Source: Strigamia acuminata (lineage: Eukaryota; Arthropoda; Chilopoda; Geophilomorpha; Linotaeniidae). From it: a stretch of DNA of 64,000 nucleotides. Below are positions 26,097 through 38,412 of this stretch, one piece after another. How positions within the stretch are numbered: the stretch's first letter is position 1; each line of letters opens with the position of its first letter. The notes under the pieces were generated by a model. The model searched no databases. It was not told where the DNA came from and saw nothing but the letters and a program-made list of their open reading frames with translations. The translations under genes and the position numbers were made by a program. The DNA is taken from positions 1,178,001 through 1,242,000 of the forward strand of contig OX442321.1 in assembly GCA_949358305.1 (NCBI GenBank), written 5' to 3'.

Positions 26097-26514
26097 TATT
26101 CTTGTTGCACTCAAAAAGGACACTCAGTCCTATTGGTCAAACCTCATTACTACTAACCTCAGATTGTATACTACTGCTAGGAGAAGTAGTTTTGAGTTTT
26201 ATTTATTTTTGTGATTTTTATGACTATTTAAGTTGATATAATTTTGTTTTTTTTATTAAAAAATGTTATTTCTATTTATGAAATAGTTTTATGCACATCT
26301 AAATGTAAAACTAATGTTTGTTCTGTTTATTGGTTGCTTTGTCTGGCAAGCAACACAATTTTGAAATTTTGGCCCTTACCTAGGCAATCGATTACAATGT
26401 CTGTACATTGTAATGCAATTCTGGTGTTTGGGTCTACTTTTTCGGATCACTACACCAGTAAAATGGCTCGACCAATAGGACTGAGTGTCCTTTTTGAGTG
26501 CAACAAGAGTGTAT
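26097..26514. mobile_element. palindromic MITE, family M1 (right-arm copy of 9453)
   Basis: The ends tattcttgttgcactcaaaa and ttttgagtgcaacaagagtg are mirrored, with cctattggtcaaac/gctcgaccaatagg inside. It is non-coding. Confidence 0.75.
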
Positions 26515-27086
26515 ACTTCCAGCACCTCGGCCGTTTTCACGTCTCAGTTTTCCGAGACGAGATCTCGTACGAGACCGAGACACAAAACGAGATTTTACCG
26601 ATTTGGTCGATTTTACAATTAAGACTTTTAAAATTTTTTTTTTTAGCTTAATTACTTTACTTTTCACATTTTTATACATGCCACACTATAATGCTCGTTT
26701 TTGGGTGGGATTTTGAAATAAATCGACATTGCTAGAGCAAAAAAAATTTTTTTCTGCTTTTTACAATAGGGGGTTTCATTATATGTACGTTTGCAATTTT
26801 GTGATTTTCATTTAATCACAAAATCATTGTCTATTGATGCTTCCAAAAAGAGGATTACATTCAACTAACCCACTCAATTTTGCAATTGTGTGATCTGGAC
26901 AATTTTGTAATTTTTGGATATTGTCACGGGATATCTATTCTACCAATCAGATTCACATTCGCTAAAGTACAAGAGAGTGAAAAAACAAAATTCCAAATAC
27001 ATCTAAAAGGTAGTTTTTGTGATTTAGATAATAAGTGATTTTGAGGCTTATGAAACTCACAAGAAAATGAAGGCAGCCAAGCTCTA

Positions 27087-27488
27087 TACTCTTCTTCGAC
27101 TCAAAAGCGTGGCCTTCTCCCATTGGCCGAGCCGCATTACTCCTAATTCCATTCTGTATTACTACCACTAGGAGAAGTAGTTTTTATTTTTATTTATTTT
27201 TTAGATTATTAAGACCATTTAAATTATATACTGTAATTTTAATTGTATTTTATTATAAAATGTTATTTCCATTTAGGAAATAAAGTTTTATGCACATATG
27301 AATGTAAAACTCATGTTTGTTCTGTTTATTGGTTGCTTTGTCTGGAAAGCAAACTATTTTGTAATTTTGGCTGTTACCTAGACAATCGATTACATTTCTG
27401 GTGTTTGGGTCTATATTTTTGGATTACTACACCAGTGGCATGGCTCGGCCAATGGGAGAAGGCCACCTTTTTGAGTCGAACAAGAGTA
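27087..27488. mobile_element. palindromic MITE, family M1 (right-arm copy of 8752)
   Basis: The ends tactcttcttcgactcaaaa and ttttgagtcgaacaagagta are flanked by TA. Inside are mirrored ggccttctcccattggc and gccaatgggagaaggcc. This copy shows the family termini best. Confidence 0.8.
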
Positions 27489-28130
27489 TATCTAACTAAT
27501 TTTCTGAAGCGTCCTCGACTGTACAACAGCTAGGAAACTCAAGCAATTATTCTGATGTACTCTGTGAGTATTGAAATACACTTTATTTAAAATAAATTAG
27601 TTTCATCACATAAATTGAACTTGTTATTTTGCCCTACTTTTTTGAATTGGTTGGGTCCAACTAAAGCCCAATATGGCTAACAGGAAGTCATGTAACTATT
27701 TAAATATTTAGAAAATTGCAAAATCATGAGATTGTTTTTGCACTCACAATCACAATTTATGATGGCCACTTACAAGTTAGATTGAGCTTGGCTGTCACTA
27801 TTTTGTCAAAATCACAAAACTACCTCTGTTTTTACCCGCCAACATTTGCACAGGTATGCGAGTAATTTTTGCTGCTACGAATGGGGAAAGTTGTGCATCT
27901 TAGAATCGAAGAAATACGGTAAATTTTATTAAAAAGAATTAAATGACAATTAAAATACGCTAGTCTTTCCTTAGGCCTTTCGGTTGTTCTCAGCCATCTT
28001 CAGTGGTTTGTGATGTTTTGTAAATTTAACCCAGTCTTAAATACGATAAATCTTTCTCACAGATTGTCTTGGGTCTGAGTTGAGGAGTTTTTCACAAATT
28101 TAACCAATGATGGTGTGGGCATAATGTGTA

Positions 28131-28289
28131 CAGTAGTGGTCAAAAGTTATTAATGGATTGATCTAATTTTTTTGTATGAATATTCTATTAAGTGCTGGTA
28201 ATAAGTGGTTAAAATTACAAACCGTTTGGCAAATCCAAATCAAAGTTATTAAAAAAAACCGTTTGGATGCACACACTTGACCACTACTG
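28131..28289. mobile_element. 159-bp Tc1-like MITE (right-arm copy of 7488)
   Basis: TIR CAGTAGTGGTCAAAAGT at the left, and ttgaccactactg at the right, flanked by TA. Same length as the left-arm copy. Confidence 0.85.
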
Positions 28290-28359
28290 TATGAAAATAA
28301 TTTCTGTTATTGTCACCTGGCGGTGATAATTAATACTTTGGTTTAATTGCATGCCTGTA

Positions 28360-28916
28360 CAGTCGAAACTCTTTATAACGAATCGCAAGGGACCGGACAA
28401 ATCGATTCGTTATAACGAAAATTCGTTAAAACGAATTAGCTGAAAAAAATAAAATTTCATCATAAACAACATTATTTATTCATAAAATCATGTTAATTTT
28501 ATCCCGATTCTTAAAAACTGTTGAAATTGTTAAAACGGGACAAATTAAACTCAACTGCTACAATTGGTAGCTTCTTGCCATTGTTAATGGCATTAAAAAT
28601 GTTCAACTTGTCCTAAATCAAAATTTCTTTTCATTTGGCAGCCATTTTAAAACACAAAATTTTTCATTTTTTCTAAATGTGTTCCTAACATGGGCAGTCA
28701 TGTGATCAGTTTTGAAAATTCGTTATAACGAGGGCTTGTTGGTATTACAGTGTACCTGAAAACTTGTTCGTTATAACGAATAATTCGTTATATCGAAATT
28801 CGTTATAACGAATATATTTAACATGGTGTTCTATGGCTGGCCAACCAAGTCATTTTCAATAATTCGTTATAGCGATAATTCGTTATATCGCGATTCGTTA
28901 TAAAGATTTTCGACTG
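28360..28916. mobile_element. MITE inserted only in right arm
   Basis: TIR CAGTCGAAACTCTTTATAAC with the complement at the right end (gttataaagattttcgactg), flanked by duplicated TA (28358-28359 and 28917-28918). The interior repeats cgttataacgaa many times. The left arm at 7418-7419 is the empty site (gaagtacaggc). The TIR resembles pogo-type Tc1/mariner elements, by recognition only. Confidence 0.9.
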
Positions 28917-29734
28917 TACTTCTTGATTCATGAAAACGGTCAATTTCGTATGTGTTATAGTAAAACTTTTCTCTTTATTACATTCCATGTGACTTTTGAC
29001 ATGCAATCAATCGTCTGCATCCAGTTGGAGTATTGCTGTCGTATTCAACCCACAAACAATAAATTGAATTCTACCAGAAGCAGCAACTGGCAATCGTGCT
29101 ATTTCCTTCCTCATGTGGGAGGAGGCAATCTTGGCTATTGTATTTCCACAAGTGCAGAAATGAAATGTGCACTTTATTGTCTGTAGATTGGCAGCACGAT
29201 TAACATGCAGTGGACTTTGTCTTGAACAACATTTAACACACTTGCTGAGTACATTGAAATCACAAAGAGCTCGAGTTGTTTTTAAAAATCCTATTGAAAG
29301 GATGACTGTGTTTATTGCCATAGTTGTTTGTATTGAAATTTAAATATGTAGGAATTCGGTGCACCTGTTCTCAGTTACATGCACTTTATCTAAAGTTTGT
29401 TTGGAATTTGTGTATACAGTGTAAGCTGTGTAATCTGGACATAGAAATCAATCTTCAGGAGTTGATCCTCCCCCAACTGGGTACTATCTTAAACGGGCAC
29501 ATTTCTGAACAATCGGAACATCGGGGAATGGATGTAACGGACAGACATTGAAAGGATGAGGTTGGGTCATTTTGTCGTCTCGGTCAACTCCGGCTTCTAA
29601 CAGAATTGTTAATGCACGGGGTAAGTTTGAAAGAGAGTGAAAAGTCAAACTGTACTCTGGCCAACTGTAACTTTGGCCTATTTATGACTTGAAGATACAT
29701 TTTCTGATAAAATACAAACAATATTACATCATTT

Positions 29735-30117
29735 TAGGGTTTCAGTACCGGGAAACCGGGATACCGATTTCCCGGGAAACCCGGTGAAAAATCACGGTAC
29801 CGGAAACCGGAAATTTTCAAAATAACCGGTTTCGTCAAAAAACGTCGTTCAAACATCATTTTCGTCATTGAAACGTTAAAACTTGTAATGTTTCAATTAT
29901 GAAAATGGCTATTTTTACCATAAAAATGGCTAAAATTGGCCTTTTTTGACAAAAAATGGCTAAAATTGGCCATTTTTTTTACGAAAAACGGCCATTTTTA
30001 GCAATTTTTTGTCGCCTGATTTTAATTCCCGGGAGTACCGATTTCCCAGAAATACCGGCCATTTTGATACCGGGAACCGGGAATTGGAAAAGGGCGGGCG
30101 GAAAAACCGAAACCCTA
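29735..30117. mobile_element. hAT-type MITE inserted only in right arm
   Basis: The ends TAGGGTTTCAGTACC and ggaaaaaccgaaaccctA are inverted. An 8-bp target duplication CATCATTT lies at 29727-29734 and 30118-30125. The left arm at 6599-6606 holds the single uninterrupted complement AAATGATG. The interior has degenerate units (aaaatggctaaaattggcc). The 8-bp duplication and TAGGG end support hAT. Confidence 0.9.
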
Positions 30118-30232
30118 CATCATTTCAATGATAAAAATAATAAAACAAATTTAAAACCAAACTGAACTATTTTTCTTGGTGGTAGCACACAGACTACAGT
30201 TAGGATTATTGAGGCTCATCCAGTGGGAAATA

Positions 30233-31587
30233 AGGTGCGTCCAATAATGATAGGTCCACCCCTCCATTGTTACATAAAATAACTTCTGTGACTGTTACAG
30301 AAGTGACAATTTATTTCTGACATTATTACAATAAAATAAGGTTATTCCTAAATTTTCAATGCATTTAAACAATAAATAAATAAATAAATCCAAAAAAGCA
30401 CATTTTTGCTGTCCAGAAATGATAGGTCCAGTTATAATTTTCTTGGATTTTATAGCCTTAAGTTTAATTTTTAGACACCAGAGTTCAGAATAGACTAAAT
30501 GCAAATGGTGCCAAACATAAACAAGCCAAACAGTATTTTCAGAAGTTTGTAAGGTGCAAAAATCTTGATGGGGCGAGGAAAGCCATTAACAGAGTTTGAA
30601 AAGGGTCAAATCACAGCCCCAAAAAAATTGTGGACAATCTGCAAGAGAGATAGCAAAGGCCCTAAACCGATCCCACAATTATATTGCCCTTGGGAATAAA
30701 TATGGCCAAAAAAAGTCATCAGGTAGACCTCAAAAATTGTCAAGCAGACAGAAACGTGCCATTATCAATGAAGTGAGAAAAGAATCAACTTCATTAAGGT
30801 CACTGGCCGAAAGAGAAGATGTCAATGTGTCTAAATCCACCTTGAGCAACATATTGAAACAAGAGAGCTCACTCAAGTACACCAAACGCAAGGCCCAACC
30901 ATCACTAAAAATTTGTCATAAGGAAAAAAGAGTACACTGGGCTCAGGAACACATGTCCTGGACTGATAAATGGCACAAAGTTGTGTGGAGTGATGAGAAA
31001 AAATTCAACTTGGATGGACCCGATGGTTGTCAGTACTACTGGCATGATATTCGTAAGGATGAGGAAGTCGGTTCCAAACGACAGATGGGTGGTGGTTCAG
31101 TGATGGTCTGGGCTGCCTTTGGATATAATAGATTCACGGATATTGTGTTTCTAGATGGCAAGATGAACGTAATTAAGTATCAACAAGTACTGGAAACACA
31201 TCTTGTGCCATTTGGTGAAACAATTGGAGGAGCATTCTGGGAGTTCCAGCAGGATAATGCACCTATGCATATGGCGAAGTTTACCTGGAACTGGCTTGTT
31301 TATGTTTGGCACCATTTGCATTTAGTCTATTCTGAACTCTGGTGTCTAAAAATTAAACTTAAGGCTATAAAATCCAAGAAAATTGTAACTGGACCTATCA
31401 TTTCTGGACAGCAAAAATGTGCTTTTTTGGATTTATTTATTTATTTATTGTTTAAATGCATTGAAAATTTAGGAATAACTTTATTTTATTGTAATAATGT
31501 CAGAAATAAATTGTCACTTCTGCAATAGTCACAGAAGTTATTTTATGTAACAATGGAGGGGTGGACCTATCATTATTGGACGCACCT
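30233..31587 (+). mobile_element. Tc3-like DNA transposon with ~300-bp TIRs, right arm only
   Basis: The ends AGGTGCGTCCAATAATGATA and complement are flanked by duplicated TA (30231-30232, 31588-31589). The left arm at 6492-6493 is the empty site. The inverted repeat is unusually long: about 30233-30535 mirrors about 31290-31587. It encloses a damaged transposase. Confidence 0.92.
30568..31320 (+). pseudogene. Tc1/mariner (Tc3-like) transposase, broken
   Basis: The ATG at 30568 starts MGRGKPLTEFEKGQI, the usual Tc3-type N-terminus. A frameshift near 30620 moves the reading into the frame of 30596-31528. That frame carries a helix-turn-helix (SAREIAKALNRSHNYI), a second HTH with a GRPQKLSSR linker, and the catalytic Asp motifs VWSDEKKF and WEFQQDNAP. 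The third acidic residue (D/E about 34 residues later) is missing. After WNWL the frame runs straight into the 3' inverted repeat, so residues to the listed 31528 end are TIR-derived. The protein cannot be an active DDE/D transposase. Confidence 0.88.
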
Positions 31588-32269
31588 TAGGCCCAAGTTA
31601 CAGTTGGCCAGAGTATATTGTATTTCTTCGATTCTAAGACGCACTTTCCGGGGTCAAAATTGACCCTAGGTTGGGGCGGTAGGGTTAATTTCTAAGAGGA
31701 AGAATGTTTTCTTTAATTAGGATTAACAACTTGTCCACTTTGTACATCTTTGCTGGACTTATGGACAATTAGACTTGCAAACGGGTTCTCGGAACGGAAC
31801 TTTGTACGAAGGACACTTGCTGTACATTAAATTGAAAGGTTTTGTGCTGTTTGGGTATTGGAACAGCTTAGTATGCTTATGCCAGTAGCACAATGAATAC
31901 AGATGTTGTGCAGCAAAAAGTTAGTGCTGTTTTTACATAAAATAAAAGTTTGAATGAGTTATCATTTTATTGCTCACAGCGAGTCGTTTTTTGGCTGTCT
32001 CTTTGCTGTGTCACAAAAAGGAATGTGCAGTTTGAATTTGGCGTCAAGATCCCAGGAATGAGTTACTGTATGTCCTCCATAAGAAAAGAGGACACTTCTT
32101 CAATTTTAAATTTACTGGCCCATTGCCACCAATCAAAGGGATCAACCAGCCAATTTCAGCACCCATTTTGATCCTGGGGAGTGGAACATTTTCCACTTAA
32201 GTCTATCCAAAGTAGTCTTTAAAATGAACCTTCGATCGCATGAAAAATAGCAAACATTGTAAATGCTCT

Positions 32270-32580
32270 GATTGAACGCCCATGCTGTATTGACTACGTA
32301 GATTTAGGTATTGATTTCAATCGTTCGGTCAATTTAGACATTTATTTTAGTCGTTTTGTTCAATTTAGACATTTATTTTAGTCGTTTTGTTCAATTTACA
32401 CATTTATTTTAGTCGTTTTGTTCAATTTAGACGTTTATTTTAGTCATTTTGTTCAATTTAGATATTTCTTTTTGTCTTTTTGTTCAATTTAGACCCGCGT
32501 TAATTAGCATTTACAGCAGATTATTTTTGGAGCACTAAATTTAAAAAAATTCTGGTTTTGAACACCAAACTAAAAAATGC
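32270..32580. repeat. 31-bp tandem array (right-arm copy)
   Basis: About five units of the complement of the 4930-5350 array (ttttagtcgttttgttcaat), with the same flanking dispersed repeat. Confidence 0.75.
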
Positions 32581-33292
32581 GGAGTCATTAACATGTAAAA
32601 AAATCTGCCTGGACGGAAATGTAAGACCTTGAACAAGATGACATTTCCGGACAAAAGAGGACATATGGTAACTCTATTCTCTGTGTAGGAGGTTGTGGAG
32701 AAGTAATTCACTGTGTTACCGGTGCAAGAAGCAAGCTGAGCAAGTTTTGTTTACTCTGTTAGAGCACACCTGTACAAATGTAATTAACCAACATGAATCT
32801 TGCAAAACGTGTTGTCAGGTGCACTGATTAATTTTTTTTTTCCCTACTAGTGTTGGATGTGTAATAATAAATTTTTCTCTGCTTAAAAATGCCATCAGAA
32901 GTGTACTGTACAACTGATGCATGAATAACTTCTTATTGTCATGAAAAATAAATCTGCCTGAAATGAGGATGTAATTCAAAATTAACTTTTTCAAGACAAG
33001 TCATGCACGAAATAAGAATGTCTGCCTGTTGGATTGTCTTGACATTGCTGGAACCAATCAGTTTTTTTCATTCAAATCACAATGAAATGTGATTTTGTTT
33101 TCTTTAGAGTGAAGGTTTGAGGTATGGAGTGAAATTGAACAAATATTGATTGAAATATACAGTCTTTATCAATTCTGAATTCTGGATGGGTAAGTGACAT
33201 TAACCTACACAATTTAAGCCAATTTCGGCTATATATGCAATATACATATGAAGCATGCATTTATGCATTTATCCGGGGTTTAGTTATATGTA

Positions 33293-33567
33293 AGGCAGTG
33301 GCTACGTTCAGGTCCGACGTGAACATATTATTTTCATGACGCGCTGTGATTGGCTGAGGCCCATTGATGTCGATTCGTTTCCTCGACGTAAGTTTTCTCA
33401 AATTTGATGTTCTCGAGGTTTTAGACTTCGCAGACCAAACCTTATCAGTTTTTAGCAAAGTCGACAAAATGAGGATTTTCATCAATGTATTTCAATGCAT
33501 CTCTCAACCAATCACAGTGCGTCATGAAAATAATACGTTTACGTCGGACATGAACGTAGCCACTTCG
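33293..33567. mobile_element. palindromic MITE (right-arm copy of 3542, no insert)
   Basis: TIR-bearing 275-bp element with AGGCAGTGGCTACGTTCA at the left and its near complement at the right, flanked by TA. It lacks the 300-bp inner insertion of the left arm. Confidence 0.7.
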
Positions 33568-34284
33568 TATATGTAAACTGTCTTATAAACATGTCTTAAT
33601 CATTGCAACACTGTCTACACAAGAAATAAGCACTTTCCCAGTAATAATTACATGGAAGTGGTGCAATGATGTCATCATTGTGTCAGAAAATTGGCCAATC
33701 ATCTTTGAGTTCTATTTCCATTTCAGTTTGGCACATCAGTCTTAATGGGTGTTGTGTGTACAACATTTGTATAGATTAATTAAATGAAATAAATCTTTGA
33801 AAATTGAATGCATTTGTTGTTGTTAACAGTAAATTAGAGTTGGTTGTGACTGCATATAGATTTTTATAGAATCTAAGTATAGATTCAGTAGATGAGAGTT
33901 GTTGGGAGAGCCAAATCAGTCATTAAGTAATTACTGTTATAAATTTGTAATGTGATCACCTGAATTGGATTCTCTTATTCATATTAATGGTTCAGGTTGA
34001 AATTAAAATCACACGCAATATTGAAGCTGTTGGAAGGATTAATTGGTCCAAAGATGGTCCTACACATCTGTAAAAATGTCAGTCAGACTTCAGTGATTTC
34101 AAATGCATTTACTAAGTATTTTGTATTTTTGACACTTATCGTGGTCATAAAACAATCCTCAGACTGAATGTTCATAAATGTTTAATGGTGCAGAACGTAG
34201 TGCTTCATAAACTATGGAATGTAGTGGACAGGTATTTTTGTTGCCTATTTGAACCCGGCGTTTATTCGAGGCAGTACAGACTGT

Positions 34285-34550
34285 CGTTTTCTTCAATTTA
34301 GACATTTATTTTAGTCGTTTTCTTCAATTTAGACATTTATTTTAGTCGTTTTCTTCAATACAGACATTTATTTTAGTCGTTTTCTTCAATTTAGAGATTT
34401 ATTTTAGTCGTTTTCTTCAATACAGACATTTATTTTAGTCGTTTTCTTCAATTTAGACATTTATTTTAGTCGTTTTCTTCAATTTAGACATTTATTTTAG
34501 TCGTTTTCTTCAATTCAGACATTTAGTTTGTCTTTTTTTTAAATTTAGAC
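34285..34550. repeat. 31-bp tandem array
   Basis: About nine units (core tttattttagtcgttttctt). The mirror array at 2740-2830 has about four. Confidence 0.75.
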
Positions 34551-34555
34551 ATTTA

Positions 34556-34778
34556 TACTCAAAACCACCACAACATTGACCTATTTCACTGGTGTAGTGG
34601 CACAAAAAATTAGCCCAAAACACCAGAATTGTAATCGAACTCCAGACATTGTGATCAATTACCGACATTGTCAAAGGTGATGCTTTGACACAGAACTACT
34701 TTTCCGCGTAGTAGAACACAGTACACAGGTTAGGCGTAAACCGGCTGAAATAGGTCAACGTTGTGGTGGTTTTGGGTA
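34556..34778. mobile_element. palindromic MITE (right-arm copy of 2483)
   Basis: The ends TACTCAAAACCACCACAAC and mirrored gttgtggtggttttgggta are flanked by TA at 34554-34555 and 34779-34780. Confidence 0.75.
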
Positions 34779-34911
34779 TAGTTTTGTCTTTTTGTTCAAT
34801 TTAGACCTTTCTTGTAAAAGATACCACGTTCAATTAGCGTCTTGCATGCTCGAGTACATCCATCACGACCAGGGTAAACCTCGATGATACGCCTTGGTGA
34901 CCATACTTCTA

Positions 34912-35135
34912 TTTCAAGACAAGTCATGCACGAAATAAGAATGTCTGCTTGTTGGATTGTCTTGACATTGCTGGAACCAATCAGTTTTTTTTATTCAAAT
35001 CACAATGAAATGTGATTTTGTTTTCTTTAGAGTGAAGGTTTGAGGTATGGAGTGAAATTGCTCAAATATTGATTGAAATATACAGTCTTTATCAATTCTG
35101 AATTCTGGATGGGTAAGTGACATTAACCTACACAC
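34912..35135 (+). repeat. direct duplication of 32990-33213
   Basis: About 222 bp are nearly identical to 32990-33213 in the same orientation (both start tttcaagacaagtcatgcac and end gtgacattaacctacac). The outer end of the right arm therefore re-enters arm sequence from 1.9 kb inside. Confidence 0.9.
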
Positions 35136-38100
35136 ACCACATACACAAAATGAACAATCAATCCAATAAATAAATTCCTTTAGTGTAAACACTTCGAGAC
35201 AGTTTGTAGGGACTTAGTGGGTGTCATAGATGAACACATTGAAAAGTAGAAACACATCATAATACTGAAATAAAATATATAAATTAACACAATTAATCAA
35301 TTGGTCTGATAAATGTAAGTTAAATGCGCATCAGGTTAACCTTCCCATAGCCATGGTAGGTCAAAATAATTACAGAAGTGGAAAAATCACTGTAATTCTT
35401 TTTTTTCTGATAATTAATTAATGAGGTTAACTTGTATTCCTCAAAAACTTTTTTTTCTTATTTTATAATGTCTAAATACAAATAGTTTTTCAATTATTAT
35501 TAAGATAATTTAATATTTATAACATAAAACACCCTTAATGGGAGCGCCGTACACTGCTTTGCCATCTGTTTGCACTAGGTGGCGTATTAAAATTAGTCCT
35601 AAAACATGTGCTTTTACCAGGAAAAATGCGATTGCACCAGGAAAAATGTGATTCTGCACATGCGCAGAAGCATTTTAAAAGAAGGCCGATTTGACCGACC
35701 TTAGCTAGCAATGGTGGAAACTAGGCTTGGCTATGGGAAGGTTAAAGAGTATACAGGGTGTCCCAAATGAACGAAGCCAGTCAAATAACGAACAGACCAT
35801 TTGAGTGAGATGAATGAAACAAATGTAGTACTAGTAAACTAAGTGAGGGCATTTCAAAAATGTGAAAAAACTTGACCTCTGACCTTTTCTTCAAGGTCAT
35901 TCCAACTCTAACTTTTAAACTAAGACTGATAGAGCAAAATTCTCAATTGGAAAAAGAAAGAGCACCTTCTGTTTAGTAAAAAACTGCTCATCAAATTTAC
36001 TCCGACACAATAGTAGATAAAATTACGAAAAAAATAAATCATGAATCATATTTTCCTATGCATATCAAAATCTTGCGCACTTATTTCAAATTATTCTAGA
36101 TCTAATAATATTTGAATAATAATGTTATCTCACGTGACCATGGATCTGAATTCCGGCATTGATGATTTCAGCAGCGCTTGGCAAGAGTTTGAAAAGTGCA
36201 TGTTCAGCTGACGAAATTTGTTCACTTCCTGTCCATTTCCTTTTAGGTTTTTCTTTCACTTATCCTTTCTCCTCGTGGATGTCCTTTTGATGATGTTCTT
36301 GGCATTAAATGTTCGTCTTTTTGGTCTTTCCTGACCATAAGATCCTGCACAATGATCCACATCAATTGGTGAACTCGTTAAAAAGGAATGATGAGGGATT
36401 TAGTCTTTGACTTGATGTCAACTGTCCAACAGGTGTAGGAATTCCAATTCTTCTTTGTCCTGTTGATGTGTGTATCATCACTGGGGGTGATGTATTCAGT
36501 TCCAGTGATTGTGAAAGTTCTTCAGGTGATCCTATCACAATGTGCGCATCCAATAAAGTGATCAAGTCTACTGGTGACACCTTTGATTTATCCCTGGCAA
36601 TAGACTAATTAGGTTTCATTTTAGGGATTTTACTCACCAATTGTTTGTTTGATGAGATCAGGAACAACAGTCTCCAATGACTAGTCCAAACTCATTCGCA
36701 TCCCTGCAAATGGAGTCATTTAAAGGCATCATTTAACGTTCCTTTCGGTTGCGCAATCTATCGAAAAGTTGTTTAGACATGGCACAGGTTTGAGCACGAG
36801 GATCAAGCAGTGCAACACAAGAAATGTCTGTGCACATAATCTTGATGTATGGTGCCTTGTTCTGTTGCGGATGTCTTCTCACAAGTTCAGTGATTGGCTT
36901 TGTTAATAAATGTCAGTTGGTTTTAAATCTTGTGATGAAGAAAATTCCTTTGATGAAAACTTCACAAATCCAACATTATCCAGAGCAGTTAGTTGGTTCC
37001 TTACGAATGGAAGACTAAACACTTTCTCTGGAAATAAGGCTATGTGAATTAGACACTTTAGGAAAATTTTTACAATTACCGGGTTTCCTTAATTCCAGCA
37101 CTAACAATTTCATTATTAGACTAAGAAATAAAGTTAGATTCAAATTCAATAAACTCAGCACTAGCAACTGGGTTAAGAATAGAATCAAAGTCACTGATAT
37201 TTAAAGTCAAATTCAGGAAAAGTCAAAGCAGAATTTAAAAATTAAGATTAAAAATCAAAATTAAAATTAACAAAGTTCAAATCCAGAAATGAGATTAATA
37301 ACTTTATACTCCTTAGGAGATGAGATTAACATGATGAATGTTGATTGGACACTGTGATACTTCACTATTTCTAGTAAATGATGAAGTTAATAATTAATTC
37401 ATACTTCCCGGAGTTGCTAAGCAGTGTTCTTGAATGATTGAGGCCATTAAGTCCTGATTTAGCTCTCTAAGTTCACCATTCCTGGTTGGGTGCTTCCCTC
37501 CTTCCTTTGATCAAGTCCTAGAAGTAAATCCCGCGGAAAGGAAGAAAATACTTTAAACTAAGAACACTGTTCAATTCCTGGGAAAGTTGCAGAGTTAGAA
37601 TCCTTTTTCAGCTGCAGCACTGTGGGATTTCTAATCTCGGCTGACAAATGTCTTTTAATCAGTGATCTTCTTGGGCTCGAGCATCAAGAGATCAGGTGAT
37701 GATGGAACATGTTCCCGGGTTTCTAGGAGTCTTGCGCGTGTTGGATCCGGTTACTCTCTTCTTGGGTTGTCCATGCTGATCATTGACTTCTAATTGCTGG
37801 ATTTATCCGGATGTTGAGTGTATTGTTGACTTCCAGAGGTAATGGTACCGGTCGTAACATTAAAAGCTGCAACTAACTGTTCCAATAGTGGCGCAAGGCA
37901 TCTAGATCTGGAGAACATGGTCGACTCGGGTTTTCTTCACCTCCTTCAACTCGTCAACAGGTTTAGTTGTGATGAAGCTGGGTAGTTTCAGGAATTTGGA
38001 GGGCTTAAGCCTTGTTAAAAAATGTTGCACAACTCTTTCATAAAAATTCCGAGTCTGTATGAAAGTCCGCTTACGTCCTCGGCAAGGTTAAAACTTCAGA

Positions 38101-38412
38101 AAATAGTGTTATAAAAGATGAATACCCTGGTGTATATGCAATCCTCTCCATTGTAATCGGTATGCTGACACTGTTCAGCATGGGTGTAAAGTTATTCAAT
38201 GTCACTAATGGCGTCGAGGTATTTTTTGCGCTATCACGTAAAGGGCGGACATCTTGTCTTCTTCTTCATTTCAAACTCTTGCCAATGCAGCAGAAATCCA
38301 AGCTCATCAGAATCTAAAAAAATTACACAACAGGCACTGAGACACCAAGTGCTCAATGCCGTTGCTTTCCAACCGTCTCAACATGATAAACAATGAAAGA
38401 AAATAATAATAC
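35136..38412. other. non-coding, one transposon-end relic
   Basis: 35752 to about 36010 begins tacagggtgtcccaaatga and contains ttgacctctga and cttcaaggtcattc blocks. The same order and spacing occur in the terminal repeat of the element at 50192, so it is a distant relative without a visible partner end. A 72-codon minus-strand ORF (36362-36580) has no recognisable domain. Nothing else was identified. Confidence 0.45.

Larger units (their letters stand above)
22190..34914 (-). repeat. right arm of giant inverted duplication
   Basis: Reverse complement of 2346-13180 joined to 15580 to about 16530. The internal junction lies at 23119-23133 with a short filler (acttaacttaactt). The inner end is in METAP1 intron 5 near 22190. 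The outer end at 34914 continues into a repeated piece of the arm itself. Its own insertions (28360, 29735, 30233) are absent from the left arm. No intact host gene is present. Confidence 0.9.

Noticed and set aside
36362-36580. 72-codon minus-strand ORF with a TGQRRIGIPTP segment
   Set aside because: No recognisable family, no neighbouring exons and no splice context. Too short to support a gene.
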